From contig OZ316897.1 of assembly GCA_973895155.1 (NCBI GenBank), positions 16,802,001 to 16,866,000 of the forward strand: a stretch of 64,000 nucleotides of DNA, in the 5' to 3' direction. The translations under genes were made by a program, and so were the position numbers. The number at the start of each line of letters is the position of its first letter. Within the stretch, counting starts at the first letter, position 1. Shown piece after piece: positions 20,505 to 32,860 of the stretch. The DNA is from Marsupella aquatica. Taxonomy: Eukaryota; Marchantiophyta. The notes below the pieces were generated by a model that saw only the letters and a list, made by a program, of their open reading frames with translations, was not told the DNA's origin and did no database searches.

Positions 20505-23500
20505 ATGGCTCCAAGGTTGCCTCTTCACAACCCATTTAGGATTAGGCATCATGATTCTAAATTGTGGATGCGTGAACAAGCCCGGGCCGCCCAAGGTAGG
20601 AGTAGGAGGATGAGATGCCCATGCACACAGTGCCAAGGATTCAAGTCGTTGAGTTTGAACACTGTGCACCTTCACCTGCTGCGGCATGAAAGGCACCCTC
20701 GGTGGAGGGTTTGGAATGTACCAGCAGAAGAAGACTCCTCTGATGAAGAGTGGAGAGCTGACTTTGTGGATTCTAATACAGCTAGGCGTAGAGACTATGT
20801 AGAGCAGGACATAGACTGTGCAGAGGATGGTCCTGGGGTCCAACATGAGAACATGGATGACCAAGATGGAGATGGAGAGGCAGTCACTGAGGACGATGGG
20901 ATGGATGTCCCAAGAATGGTTCAAGAGATTTTTGAAGACCTTGATGCTTTTTACGACACAGTGGAATCAGAAGAGGACAATGAACCGCAGCCACACATTG
21001 GCGACGGCCAAGCTGAACCTGACTTTGACATTGGGGAAGGTGCAGCAGAGAGGGAGTGGGTGTTTGGGGGCCCAAAACACATCAAAGAAGCTTGCATTCC
21101 TATCTACGAGGGGTCGAACTCCCTGGGCCCCCAGCATTATTAATAATGGGCTGGACGTGCGAACGGATGAAGGGTGCAAAAAATCTGATTTGAGATTAAT
21201 TTTTATAATTGGCTTAGAAATATCAAGGGATGGTTTTATTCAAAGAACCCTTTCTAACTAATATAGGCTTATATAAATGTCACCCAAGTTAATATGCTTC
21301 AAGAGGTGATGTAATATGGATGTGACACGCGTCACAATAGGATTGGTCCTTGTGGTCACCCTTTATTGGAACATGTGTATATGACATATAATTATGCTTG
21401 CAACATCTATGATTCAGAGTAGTTTAGGACTTTGGAGCTTTTGAACCCTGACTACCCTGCCATGTGGTTCAAAAATGCCCCAAAGTTGAAGTTTGGGGTT
21501 AAAGGGTCACGAACACAAAAATGTATGTACCCAAAACCCTTCCAAAACACTCCCATCAGTTTTAGAACCGTTTGCACATGATGAATTTATAACTTTTCAA
21601 GGCTTTCATAAATGGTGTAAAATGTGAAATTATAATATCTCAAAGGGGCAGATTTATTCTCCAAAATTAAGTTTTTAAGAATAACAAGAGAAATTTTTAT
21701 AGGCTTCCAAAAATAACAAGGGGTACTAGGGAGGGGGGTGTACGCACGTATACCTCTTTAGTTTACAAAGGCTGGGGGCCCAGGGGTCGAACTGCTCCAA
21801 GCTAGGTTTTGTCGTGTTGTTGTTGAACATCTGTGGCAATCACAATGTTCCCAATATATTTGTGATAGAGTTGTTGACCTTCCTGTGCCGAAATGTGTTA
21901 CCAGATGGTAATTCAATTCCAAAAAATATGTACGAGGCTAGGAAATTGATGTCTAACCTTGGGCTGAACTATGTGTCTATTGACGCATGCCCTGATGGGT
22001 GTGTTCTCTTTCGCAAAGAGCATGCAGATAAATTGACATGCCCTCATTGTGGTAAGCATAGGTACAAGAATGTAGGGAAATGTACACACCCTGCCAAGGT
22101 TCTTCGTCATTTTCCTCTCATTCCTAGACTACAACGTCTGTTTAGATGCCCTGCCATTTCCAAGCTGATGACATGGACTCCTGATAACAAGAGCAGTGAT
22201 GGCCTACAGCGTCACATTGGAGATTCCAACCATTGGAAATTTGTTGATGAGAGGTGGCCACAGTTTGCTGCAGAGAAGCGGAACTTTAGATTTGGTCTAT
22301 CACTGGATGGAGTAAACCCATTTGGAGACAAAAACAACCGTTATTCATGTTGGCCGGTTACGCTGCTAAATTACAACCTTCCCCCATGGATGACTACAAA
22401 GAGGTTTTTTGTCATGATGGTGCTGTTAATCCCTGGACCAGCTTCTGTGACCGAGCAATTCATAGATATCATGTTGGCTCCAGCAGTGGAAGAGTGGAAG
22501 ACTTTGTGGATAGAAGGGGTGTTAACCCATGATGTTCTGAAGGGGCTTCTTCGACCCAGCCCCTTTAGACTGCATGCAATTTGTTTGCTGGATATAGCAG
22601 ATTACCCAGGCCATGGCATCATATCTGGACGAGTGACAAAGGGCTATGTGGGGTGCACACCATGTGGGAAAAATGTGACAAGTGAGTGGTCGCATGCCCT
22701 GCACAGTATGAAATTTCAGGGGCATAGAAGGTATCTGCCTGTTGATCATCCTTATAGGCACACACGGTCTCAAATTGCACACTTCAACAACAAAACAGAG
22801 CTTCGTGGCCCACCACAGAGGGTCACCAGAGAGCAAGTCCTGAGGTGGGCAGCCAGGAAGGCTGATTGGGACAAGAGAAGTGCCACTGATCGAGAACCTG
22901 AGGATCCAGTGGTGAAACACGGTGTGAAAAGACAGACCTTGATGGACTTGGAGTTGGAGTACTGGAGGGTAATGTACTTAGCCTCCAGCCCCTGTATGAT
23001 TGCAATTTTAGATTGGAGCAATGGTGGATTGATGTTGGTTACAATCCTCCTATGTGGTTAATTAGTGTTTCTGTTGTTGAATTCTTTGCTTTGTGGAGTG
23101 CAGGAATTCGAGCCCAACAAACACAATGTGGACGTCATGCACATTGAGAAAAATATTTGTGAGAGCTTGCTGAAGTTCTTGTCGGGTGAGAAAGATACAG
23201 GAGCAGTTCGAGCTGATATGCAACAGAAGGGGATTCGCCCTCACCTTTGGTTGAAGCCCCATGCAAGCAATCCCAATGTACTTCTCAAGTTCCAAGCTCC
23301 CTATGTGTGCACACACGATGAATGGAAGACATTCTTGTATAGATTGAGCTGTCTGAAAGTGCCCTCTGGCTATGCTGGTGCCTTCAAGAAGCATATTACA
23401 AAGAATAAACTTGGCAGTATGAAAACACATGACTACCATGTGTTGATGCAGCACATTCTGCCCCTATGCCTCAGAGGTCTCATGCAGAAACCAGTCCGTA

Positions 23501-24879
23501 ATGTCATTCTTTGACTGTGCAATGTATTTCGCCGTATATGTGTGAAAGTGTGGGATCCCCAAGGATTGGAGCAGTTGAAGCAGGATGCTGCTTATGTCCT
23601 CTGTGACTTGGAGATATACTTCCCCCCTGCTTTCTTTGATGTTATGACTCATCTCCTAATCCATGTGGTAGAAGAGCTAGGGGCAGTATGGGCCAGTCAG
23701 TACCAGATGGATGTACCCTATGGAGCGATACATGAAGTTGTTGAAAGGTCATGTGAGAACATACTACAGGCCAGAGGCTTCCATGGCATTGGGGTACATT
23801 AAGGATGAGACGTTGGGATTCCTAACAGAGTACATGGCTGGGTCTGGTGAAGCTATGACAAGAGTTTGGAAATCTGGTGAAGATGATGGAGTGAGTGGCG
23901 AGGTTGTTGAAGGTGTGGGACGTGCTGTTCAGCTGCCTATTGCGATTCGAGACAAGGCTCATTCATATGTGCTGGCAAACACAGAGCCTATGCAACCATG
24001 GTGGAGGTGAGTGATTCAATTGACTTGCCTTTGTTGTGATGCTTCTTGTCTGTTCCAAGGGTGATCTTAGGTTGTCATGTGTTGTTTAGACCTAACTATG
24101 CCTGTACCTCATATTGCAGGGAATATGATATGCAAAAAGCTGCACACTTTGGGCAGCAGGATCCCTTCCCACAGTTCGAGCAGTGGATTCGGGTGACAAT
24201 TCGAGAGCATAGTAGACATCACCCAGATATGGAGAAGGATTTGTATCTTCTATCTGTGCCACCACGATTGTCTATTCTGACCTACAAACGGATGAGAGCT
24301 TATGGAAATCATTATCGAGTGAGGGATGAGCAGGGTGACCATTGTGTATCTTATGATTGTGGTTTGATTTCTGTGTTTGAGCAGAGAACCTCTGAAGAAC
24401 AGAGGGGGTGGATGAAGATGGCTTATGTGGGGGAGTTGACCAACATTTGGGTGTTGAATTATGGTAACACAAGTGTCCCAGTGATATTGATGAAGGGATC
24501 ATGGGTGAAATCAGAGTGGCAGAGACCAAGGGCCACCATGAAGCGTGATCATGATGGGTTCTTGTTGGCCAATTTTAGGTCCAGAGTACCAGAATGGTCT
24601 GAGCCTTTTGTTTTCCCTAGCCAAGTTGAACAGGCTTTCTTTGCAGATGTGGAGGAGTCACATGGCTGGAGGGTGGTATGCCATAGCCAAGCACGGAACA
24701 GGCGGATGGATGGAAGTAAAGTAGAGTTCAGTTTGGATGACCATGCTGCATTCGAGCATCCTAGTCATGAGACTGTACTTCCAACTCGGGCAGGGACTGA
24801 CTACATCCCCTTAACATTGAGAGAGACATATGATGAACCTGGGCATATGGAATATGATGAGGTTGATGATTTGCACTAG
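20505..24879 (+). pseudogene. tnpB: CACTA tnpB/TNPD-type transposase (Transposase_21/TNP2), broken
   Basis: Exon 1 starts at the ATG at 20505. It has the transposase-associated domain (RMRCPCTQCQGFKSLSLNTV) and an acidic region. It is interrupted at 21120 by a MITE and resumes at 21794 in the correct phase if the MITE and one target copy are left out. The TNP2 core follows (SIDACPDGCVLFRKEHADKL, CPHCGKHRY, FGLSLDGVNPFG with a likely catalytic Asp, DIADYPGHGIISG). An intron 22969-23103 has a donor and acceptor in phase. The next exon has HNVDVMHIEKNICESL and the DUF4218 part, but carries a TGA at 23512-23514 and a one-base shift near 23680-23710. Donor at 24007, acceptor at 24119, then the DUF4216 part (24120-24879). 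With a MITE, a stop and a frameshift the gene is probably dead. Confidence 0.85.
21121..21785. mobile_element. hAT-type MITE inserted in tnpB
   Basis: The 665 bp element has perfect 15 bp terminal inverted repeats: ccctgggcccccagc at 21121-21135 and its exact reverse complement at 21771-21785. The 8 bp gtcgaact is duplicated on both sides (21113-21120 and 21786-21793). An 8 bp duplication is typical of the hAT superfamily. The interior is AT-rich without an ORF. Removing the element and one target copy leaves the transposase reading frame unbroken, so it landed in a coding exon. Confidence 0.9.
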
Positions 24880-25056
24880 GCAACAGCTCGCGATTGGCAA
24901 GTATGAGGTTGAGGATGACTACCTGCACAGAGTCACAGAACGGGAATTGCTGCCTGGAATGATGTTTAGGATAGTTGGATATGCATGAAATTGATTGATA
25001 CTTTGAATTTAGTGTGCTGATTCTCCCTGTTTGGTTGTGGGTGCTGTGCAGAAGCT

Positions 25057-28000
25057 ATGGGGGAAGAGGGTGATGACATGGAGACAGACATGGGACTTGG
25101 AGAGTGGGGTGAAGAGGAAAGATTGGATATGGATGGAGACCCAGATGCAGGGGGCTCACAGAAAAATGCACCTGTGCAAGATGCACAGGGCCCTCATCAA
25201 GTCCCAGGTAGGTGGGCAGCTAGAGAGAAATCACATAATCCATACCCTAGAAGGAGCCAGAGTTATTGGCAAGGGACGCCTGATAATTATGATGATGACT
25301 ATGATGGAGCAGAAGATGGATGGGATGAATATGAACACCCAGAGCATGGTAGAGACGGGTACAAAGGGCAATGGAAAGGTGAGGAGGATGATTGGACAAG
25401 TAAGTGCCTTGTGCTAGTGATTTTGTGATGGTAGTAGAGATTTAGCTCAATATGCACTTATCTGATGTGTAGCTAGGGCAAAGAGTTTATCTTACAGGTC
25501 CATGAGTGTGGCATGTACCTGTTGGTATGCAGACTCTGATTGGGACAATCACAAAAACAACAAAGGCCATCCACGTTCAGATAGGAGGCAATCATTCACA
25601 GGCGGGAGAAACGCCCCTAATTCATCAAGACAAAGCAATAGGACAGGTGGTCCAGAACCATCTATGCGCCAAGGGAGAGGTAACTTGGTCATTGCAGAAT
25701 TGCTCTGAAGTCCACTGTATATTTGGCAGCGGGATTTATGATTCATACTTACCTAATGTAAGTGACTGTAAATGGATCCTGTAAATGTGTAGGGACTCCA
25801 GGGAGGTTTGGACAATGCAATCCAGGCCGTGGGGGGAGATCAGGCCGTGGAGGGACCCCAGGCCGTGGGGGGACACCAGGCCGTGGAGGGACACCTAGTA
25901 GCGCTTCAGGGAGTACCAAGGCAGGAGACAGTAACAAATTTGGTAAAGTAGAAGTGAATTCCGAAGGTTGGATAACTCCCACATGTGATGGTAAGAACCG
26001 TTGGCATTCTGACCTAAGAGGAGAACTATTGCGTTGGTTAGATTTGAGCATTACAGAGTTTAGGAGTCAGAACAAAGCTGATTGGGCTGCTATCTGCAAG
26101 GACATTCTTGAACGGTGGGAGTATGTTGGTAATGATGGTAAGGGCCCAGTTGAAGATTGCATATCAGATTATGCAATGAGGATTTTGAAACAAGAGAGGC
26201 ATAGGTTGAAAAGGATGTGGATAGACAATGGTTCTAACAGGAGAATGCCACCACCCCCATCATTGGAACTGGATCAATGGACACGGTTAATCAAAGGGTT
26301 CATGTCGGAGGCTGGACAGAGCAAGAGTGAACTGATGTCAAATGCTCAAAACAAAGTGAAACACCTTTCACAGGCTGGGAGAGGAAGTTATGCTCCAGTG
26401 AAAGAACAATTGGTAAGGCAGTGACATGCCTGATAGTAAGCCTCAAACTTATCATCTTGCTACCATTATTACATTTTCATTGACAATCAACACTTGGTTT
26501 CATTCATATGTATGTTGATGTGGACTGCAGAAGAAATTGACAGGTGAAGAACCATCAGCACAAGAAGTGAGAGAGGAGTTCATGAAACAAAGGAGTGAGG
26601 TGACAAGTGTAACTTCCAAACAGGTGATTATGTTGTAATTCTGTATGTTCTGTGACTATTTGGCCTTGAGCATCAGAAAGAAATGTAGTAGGAAGTAAGC
26701 AACCAGTTCTTGGGGACAGTTATCTGAGATATGTAAGCTGTGTTATGACAGGGAACTGTTACAACTCTCACAGAGATGTGTGAACGGTTGAAGTCATTAG
26801 AGTGTGGACTCCCTCGAGTGGAAAGTAAATTGGCTGATCGTTTGGATATTGTGGAGGCATCTGTAGCGAACCTTCTTGCATCAGTGGAATCTAATTTCAA
26901 GCTTGTGATTGAAAAATTGGGTGGTTCCCAACCAAACAATGAGGGCAACATTGTACAAAGTGTGCCCTTGTTAACAAAAAAGGGAATTGGCAAATCTGAC
27001 ACAGGTATGGAAATGACACCGGCCCATTGTTCATTGTGTCCTATGTTCAAATGTCAGAAGTAAGTTTTCATGAATTGAGTGAATGGTTTGAATGCAGGAA
27101 GAGTGGAGGCAGAGAAGGACCCTGTAATCAGTAAGCAGAAGGGCAAGAAGGTTGCTGAGACAGGTAACCTGCTATGATCCAGTACATTACATTTGAAAAG
27201 TGCATGAAGTTTTGTGAAGCTTAAGCCGGTTGGAGGTAATCTTTTCTGTAAGAACTGGTTGGATGAACTGGGATCTGAAGTGACATCATGATTGATGTAT
27301 TAGGTGATTCAAAGAGCAATAATGAAGAAGATGTGCCCAATGCCTCAGTGACCATAGCCAAGGAGGTATCAGGTAAGCTGATGCTTTAAATTCCTCTATA
27401 TGAATGTTGAGCAACAATTCAGTGGTTAATAGATTCAACCTGAATATTGTGGTGTGTTTATTGATCAACAGAAGCAGACATGGAGCATATGGCAATGGCA
27501 AAGAAGGAGAAGAAGGCTGTTCATAATGGTAAGGAGATAGTGACAACTTTGTGGTTGGTGACATGTACATTTAGCACATGTGATGAGTGATTGACTTATG
27601 TTGGACATGACACTGAATTGTAGTTGATGCAGAGTTGACAGACTCTCAACCAAGTGGGAGTAGGGTGAAGCGACGTCGAAACTTGGGAGCAACATTGGAT
27701 GCAAGTAAGATTGTAGATGCTTCAATTGAAGCAAGTACAATGTTGGCAGATACTGAGATGATGTCGCAGGGAAATCCTGCTACACAATCAGAAGTGTCAA
27801 ATATGGATGCAGATTCTTTGAAGAAGAGTGTAGCCAATTCTCGATCACCAGCACAAAACACTCGTGCCAAAGTCATAACTCGCAACCAAGGTATGAATAA
27901 TGTCATGTATAAGCCACCCAGGAAAGCCAAGAAAAACAGCCAAGGTAAGGTGGAGGTGATAGCCACAGCAGAGCCAGTCCATAATCTTCTATCATGGGAG

Positions 28001-28228
28001 GATGACTCGCAGGTATGTGTGGGTACAGGCATTTTGCGACCGGATCATGCAAAATTCCATGGCAAAGTGGTCCCGGATGACCATGTAGTAGTGTTGTTGA
28101 CTACAGTGATTGTATCTGATTGTAATTTGCCATTTCCGAATAGAGACGATGATCCACCTCAGGAAATAATTGCAGATGCAGTAGGATCTCTTGTGCTCTG
28201 GCCATCAGAGTGTGTTAGTCTGCAGTGA
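25057..28228 (+). CDS. tnpA: CACTA tnpA (Transposase_24-type), nine exons, 750 aa
   Basis: A complete spliced model can be built by hand, with GT-AG introns and matching phases: exons 25057-25399, 25533-25679, 25793-26412, 26531-26623, 26752-27004, 27098-27163, 27304-27372, 27472-27528 and 27624-28228. The sum is 2253 nt, or 750 codons and a stop. The N-terminal half is acidic and then Gly/Arg-rich with a GRGGTPGRGGTPGRGGTP repeat. The middle has the Transposase_24 type region (MSNAQNKVKHLSQAGRGSYA), then a coiled-coil stretch (ERLKSLECGLPRVESKLADR). The C terminus (VCVGTGILRPD, PDDHVVVLLTTVIV, IIADAVGSLVLWP) matches the end domain of plant En/Spm TNPA-like proteins. TNPA binds subterminal repeats. 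No stop or frameshift is visible, in contrast to tnpB. Confidence 0.85.
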
Positions 28229-29049
28229 CTGAATGCAAGTGTAGATAGCATCATGTGAATTGTGTCACATTTTGACATTGCCTTGGAAAGATCCAAGAAA
28301 TATCTGTACCAATTTTTCCATTTGGCAAAGAGGATGAAGGAGACGTTGTGTGTGACATTGATATTTCTGAATTCTGTATGTATGAAACAAGTGATTGATG
28401 TCAAACTATGGCTCTATGGTGATTGTCTATGATACTTGAATCTATTTTATCATTTCAGTATTAGTGTGTATGGTATAGAGGAATACTTTGTGACCTTCTT
28501 TGTAGTCTGTTTGAATCTGTGAATTCATATTAGTGTACATGGTATAGAAGATGGCTTTCTGAAACTATGTATTCTAATGTTAACATGATGAATGGTGAAC
28601 TTATAGAGTGAGTTCATTCCAAGTACACAATAAAACATGAATGCAATATGTTATTTGTGCACAAGAGTGGGTTCATTCCAAGTAGTATAGTGGGGTCTTC
28701 ATCACTCATATCCAGTTGACATGAAAGACTTATACATACCCCACAAAGTATATTTAAAGACTACCCTCCATAACCTTTTTAGTCGTTCCCAACGACTCAT
28801 CATCGCAGCCCATAAAAGACTGAAAACGACTCACCAAAGCTACCCACACAAAGACTAAAATAGACTGAAAATCCAGTCTATTAAACGACTTATAAACCAG
28901 TTCTATAAAGGACTCAGTTGATTATAGTAACAAAACATACGACTCGTAGTCCTATAAAGGACTAGAGTCCTTCCCAGTCATTTCCAAGTCCTATACGGTA
29001 CTGAATAGTCGTTTAATGGGGTCTAAATACCCCCCGGTTTCTACAAGTG
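28229..29049. repeat. CACTA right subterminal region and terminal inverted repeat
   Basis: From about 28775 to 29010 words such as 'agactgaaa', 'ctataaaggact', 'gactcgtagtcc' and 'aggactagagtcctt' recur in both orientations, the arrangement of subterminal TNPA binding sites. The terminal repeat is 29020-29049 and ends caagtg. The 28229-28770 part is the tnpA 3' region and also holds a short duplication ('tagtgta.atggtatag', 'gagtg.gttcattccaagta'). Confidence 0.75.
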
Positions 29050-29052
29050 TAC

Positions 29053-30898
29053 TAAAATTATTTGTTATTGTATGACGGGAACGTGGAGGGACGCTATTTG
29101 GATTCTGTTGCATGTAGGATGAGTATGTTTAATTCCGCTCCCGAAAGTGTAATTTTTGATCAAGTCTACCGACTAGCCTCTATGCTTTTGATCAAGTCTA
29201 CCGACTAGCCTCTCTGCTTTTGATCAAGTCCCATGGACTATACCACACACACTCCTACTGGTCGTGGTGGAGTGCTGTCACCACCCCTCCTACTCACATG
29301 GTTGACCAAACCGTGCAAGGATTCCTTAGACACTTCTTGGGGAAAGAACACAATAGTAAACCAGAAAAGATAACGCCACACCAAAACTTGAGGAATCAAA
29401 CCAAATCCATATCTTTTGGCAAAACGTCATAACACATTGCAAGGACAACCCGGCCTCCTGCCGTCTACCCAACTCCTGCCTCACTGGGGCAAGTGCTATA
29501 CCTCTACCTCACTACTCTGGCTTGATCCCCTCTTCTGGCTATGAGCTAACTTCCCTCAAACCAACACTAGACCAAGTCCCCCCCACTACTACGGGGCTCC
29601 CCCCTAAATACTCAAAACAACACACCAAAGCACCCCTCACGGGGTCACAAGGATGGCGGCTACCCTAGCGGCGTCGCTAAAACCTTCACGAAAGAAATCC
29701 CTAATCCTAAAGCATGCGGCACACACATGCTCCTAAAACCCTAATCTAACAATGGGACTGACGGGGCCTTCGATGGCGCCCCAACATTGCTCCATGAACC
29801 GCAAAAATGCAAGGGATCCCACAATTGCCAAAACTAGGTGCCACTCTGATTGCACCTCTGAGCTCATCCCTGGGTAGCCCTACTCCCCCTGATCATGAAT
29901 CACAAAACCGCTCTCGAAACGGACGTTGAACGACCAAGTTATGGCCATTTTAGTATCACTTACTTACCAACTTCGTTGGGCCCTAACTTACTCATCCTGG
30001 CTCTGTTTGAGGAGCGCCGCCTCTTGTTGGAATCAGCTCCGCGAGCTCTTTCCAACAAGCCCATGAGTGCCCACTTCCAAAAAGTTTTCAAAGTCAAGAG
30101 GTCGTACGACCAAGTCCGTATGGCCACCCTAGTCCTCCTCCTCCTCACTCACAGTGCCATGGCTTGAGCCCCGTGAGTTGGTCTCCTCATCACTCTCAAT
30201 TGGAGTGGATACCACTCTGCTAAACAAGGACTCACTTGAGTCCACCACCTTCTATCCTATCTATCTACCCTGTCTACCAGCCTCAATCCTCCTGATCGCC
30301 ACCACCGGTCCGTTGTAAAACGAGGGGACCCCTATAATTGTCGAAACTAAAATTTTCTTAGAATTCACTTCTGAAAAAATATCTGAGGAGCCCTCCTCTC
30401 CCTGATCATGAATCCGTAAATGGTGCACAAAACGGAGGTCAAACGGCCAAGATATGATTGTTTAACTTTTCACGGGGCACCGTCTCCCTCTGTTTCGTCC
30501 GTACAACCCCAGGGGGCCCTGGCTTTGCAAAACACGGATCACGGGTTCCCCGTATGTGCTGCTACCTCCTCCTTCCCTTGCAAATCCAGGACCTCCTGCC
30601 ATACGGACGTCCGTACGGCCTCAAAACTCCCGTATTCTCAAAAAAAGTGATCCAGTGTATCTCCTTCATCTTAGCTCCGTTTTGGCCATGTGACATGTCG
30701 TTGGATTCAGCTTGGCAAGCTCTTTCCAACAAGCCCGTAAACTCCTGATTTTGAGATGGTCGAAAATCTGATGTTCGTACAACTAGGGTCCGTACACACG
30801 GTGGAAGCAAGCACAAGAGGGAAAGGGTTTAGGGTTTAGGTATGGGTGGAAACCCCACAAGTGAGAATATAGAAAAAGGAAAGGAAGAAAGTGTGAGG
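29053..30898. repeat. Middle segment of the old solo LTR
   Basis: The segment continues the LTR after the CACTA insertion and aligns with the gypsy B LTR from 'gtggagggacgctatttgg' through the phrase 'gaggagcgccgcctcttg' and into the region that in B codes for the end of the 618-residue protein. Frames are broken here, so the ORF is decayed. At about 29158-29225 a 34 bp unit (tgatcaagtctaccgactag) is tandemly repeated, and a diverged second copy of the 'agctctttccaacaagccc' block occurs near 30717 (first near 30048). Confidence 0.7.
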
Positions 30899-30903
30899 GC
30901 CCC

Positions 30904-31749
30904 TGTCGTATAGTGCTAAGTATCAAAAGTGACTCTTCTCACCTAAAACCAGGGTTTCGATCCCTTTAAGAACAGATTTCAGAATGAATTGTATAACTTT
31001 TATCACTCCGAGTGATTTAGAGTCTTGAGCTCTATGTTGACTTCACTTCTCAATAAAAAAATCGAATAAACAAACAACAAAGTAACTGAACTTCTGATTT
31101 ATGAATTAGAGAAGAAATGAGTAAGGATTTAGAGACTACAAGCTGCTACTGCCACTCCTTCAGAAAGGATTTGGGCTCAGTATAGACATGAAATCTATCT
31201 CATAATTCATCCATCTCACTCTTCAAAACACAAAGGTTAATGATAATGGAATTCTCAATCTGATGAAGCAGAAGCTTTCTGATTGCAAATGAATGATATG
31301 ATTTAAAATGCCGTCAACATGGTTTGACATCAGCGATACACAATTCAGTCAAACTCTAAACCATATTCCAGAATCAAAGCAACAGTACTAACTACTCTGA
31401 GAATCAGAATTTACTTCTCATTTATCATTAACTATTCTTGAATTGGCTAGCGAATCCCGACTCTGCAAGCAAGCCTAGCAGTGAATTCAATACGAGTTTC
31501 AGAAATCTGCAACTGAATTCAATCACCACAGGAATCTCTTGAATTCAATCTTAACTTCAATCAATATAGCTTTACTTCCATACAAAACACTCACAGCATG
31601 CCTTGTTACAATGGAAGGAGGAGAAAACTATTCAGAAGACTCAATTCTGAATACAGTATTAACTCTATTTCTCTCTACTTCAAATGAGCATTCTACTCTG
31701 TCTTATAAGTGCTGGAATCCTAAAATGGAGGAGGTAAGAACAGTCGTGC
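30904..31749 (-). repeat. 3' LTR of gypsy A, distal part (interrupted by element B)
   Basis: It matches 57846-58691 almost base for base. It ends in cagtcgtgc, where cgtgc (31745-31749) is the target duplicated by element B; the LTR resumes at 46530. Confidence 0.9.
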
Positions 31750-32860
31750 TGTCACTTGCCTCTCCAACGGTTAATACGTGCAAACCGCACTTTTCTTCGC
31801 TTAAACCGTTGGTATCGTATTACGGGGTCGTGGAGGGACGCTATTTGGATTCTTTTCACACCAGGATGAGTATTTTGGTTTCCGCTCCCGGAAATGTAGG
31901 TTTTGATCAAGTCTACCGACTACCCTCACCCCACAGCTTTTGATCAAGTCCTGCCGACTACCCCACTACACCTTCACTCGGAGTCACCCAAAGAGTGCTG
32001 TCACCACCCCTACTCACAAGGCCGACTCAAACCAAGCAAGTTTCTTCAAATCATAGAACGGGAGAACACAATTCGGAAAGCGAAAAAGGGAGAAGGAACA
32101 CACAACAAAAGCCCATCAAGTCAAATGTACAGATCCATATCTCTTGGGAAAAACGATACACATTGCATGAGTAACCCGGCCTCCTGCCGTCTACTCAACT
32201 CCTGCCTCTCCGGACAATGAGTATGGCTCCCCCTCACTACTCTGAACACGCTTTCAAACTCCTCAGGCTCCACTCTATCCCTCCTTGCTAACTTCACACT
32301 GAGTCCCCCTAACTACTTCGGGGCTATCCCCCTAAATACTGAAAAATCACACCAAAGCACCCCTCACAGGGTCACAACGGTGGCGGCTACCCTAGCGGCG
32401 CCGCTAAAACCTTGCACTAAGAGAAATCCTTAAACTGAAGAGGAGCATGCGGCACACACATGCTGCTAAAACCCTAAACCCAAAACAAGGGGGCCGACGG
32501 TGCCTTCGACGGCGCCCCAACAGTACACGTGAACCCTGAAAGTGAGAGGCACCCCAAAATGGCCGAAACTAGGTGCCCTTCCAAGTGCACACCTGAGCTC
32601 ACCCCTGGATAGCTCTTCTTTTCCTGCTTCCGAATCACTAAGTCGCTCCCTCAACGGACTTCAGACGCCTGAGTTATGGCCGTTTCCGTACCGCAAAAAC
32701 ATAAGTTCTCCAGGCCATAACTTGCTCATCCTGGCTCCGTTTGAGGAGCGCCGCCTCTTGTTGGAATCAGCTCCGCGAGCTCATCCCAACAAGCCCATGA
32801 GTGACCCCCCACTAAAATGTTGGAAATCTGGAGGCCGTACACCCACGTCCGTACGCCTAT

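Larger units (their letters stand above)
11270..29049 (+). mobile_element. CACTA (En/Spm) DNA transposon of 17.8 kb with cargo genes
   Basis: The left end reads CACTAGTAGAAACCGGGG and the right end, on the minus strand, CACTTGTAGAAACCGGGG; both continue to 'atttagacc'-type sequence, giving imperfect terminal inverted repeats of about 29 bp. The trinucleotide tac flanks both ends (11267-11269, 29050-29052), the 3 bp duplication expected for CACTA elements. On the plus strand the element carries a PHD gene, a BRCT gene, an F-box-like gene, tnpB (TNP2-type, broken) and tnpA (Transposase_24-type, apparently intact). Subterminal regions carry repeats of AGGACT and AGACT words. The 17.8 kb length is large for the superfamily, mainly because of about 9 kb of sequence upstream of tnpB. 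Confidence 0.9.

Noticed and set aside
21794-22968. Host gene with DUF-type zinc ribbon (CPHCGKHRY)
   Set aside because: It is the TNP2 core of the CACTA transposase, in frame with the exon before the MITE.
30420-30816. ORFs in the old LTR middle segment
   Set aside because: Short, both strands, in a decayed LTR; they do not keep the element B LTR protein frame.
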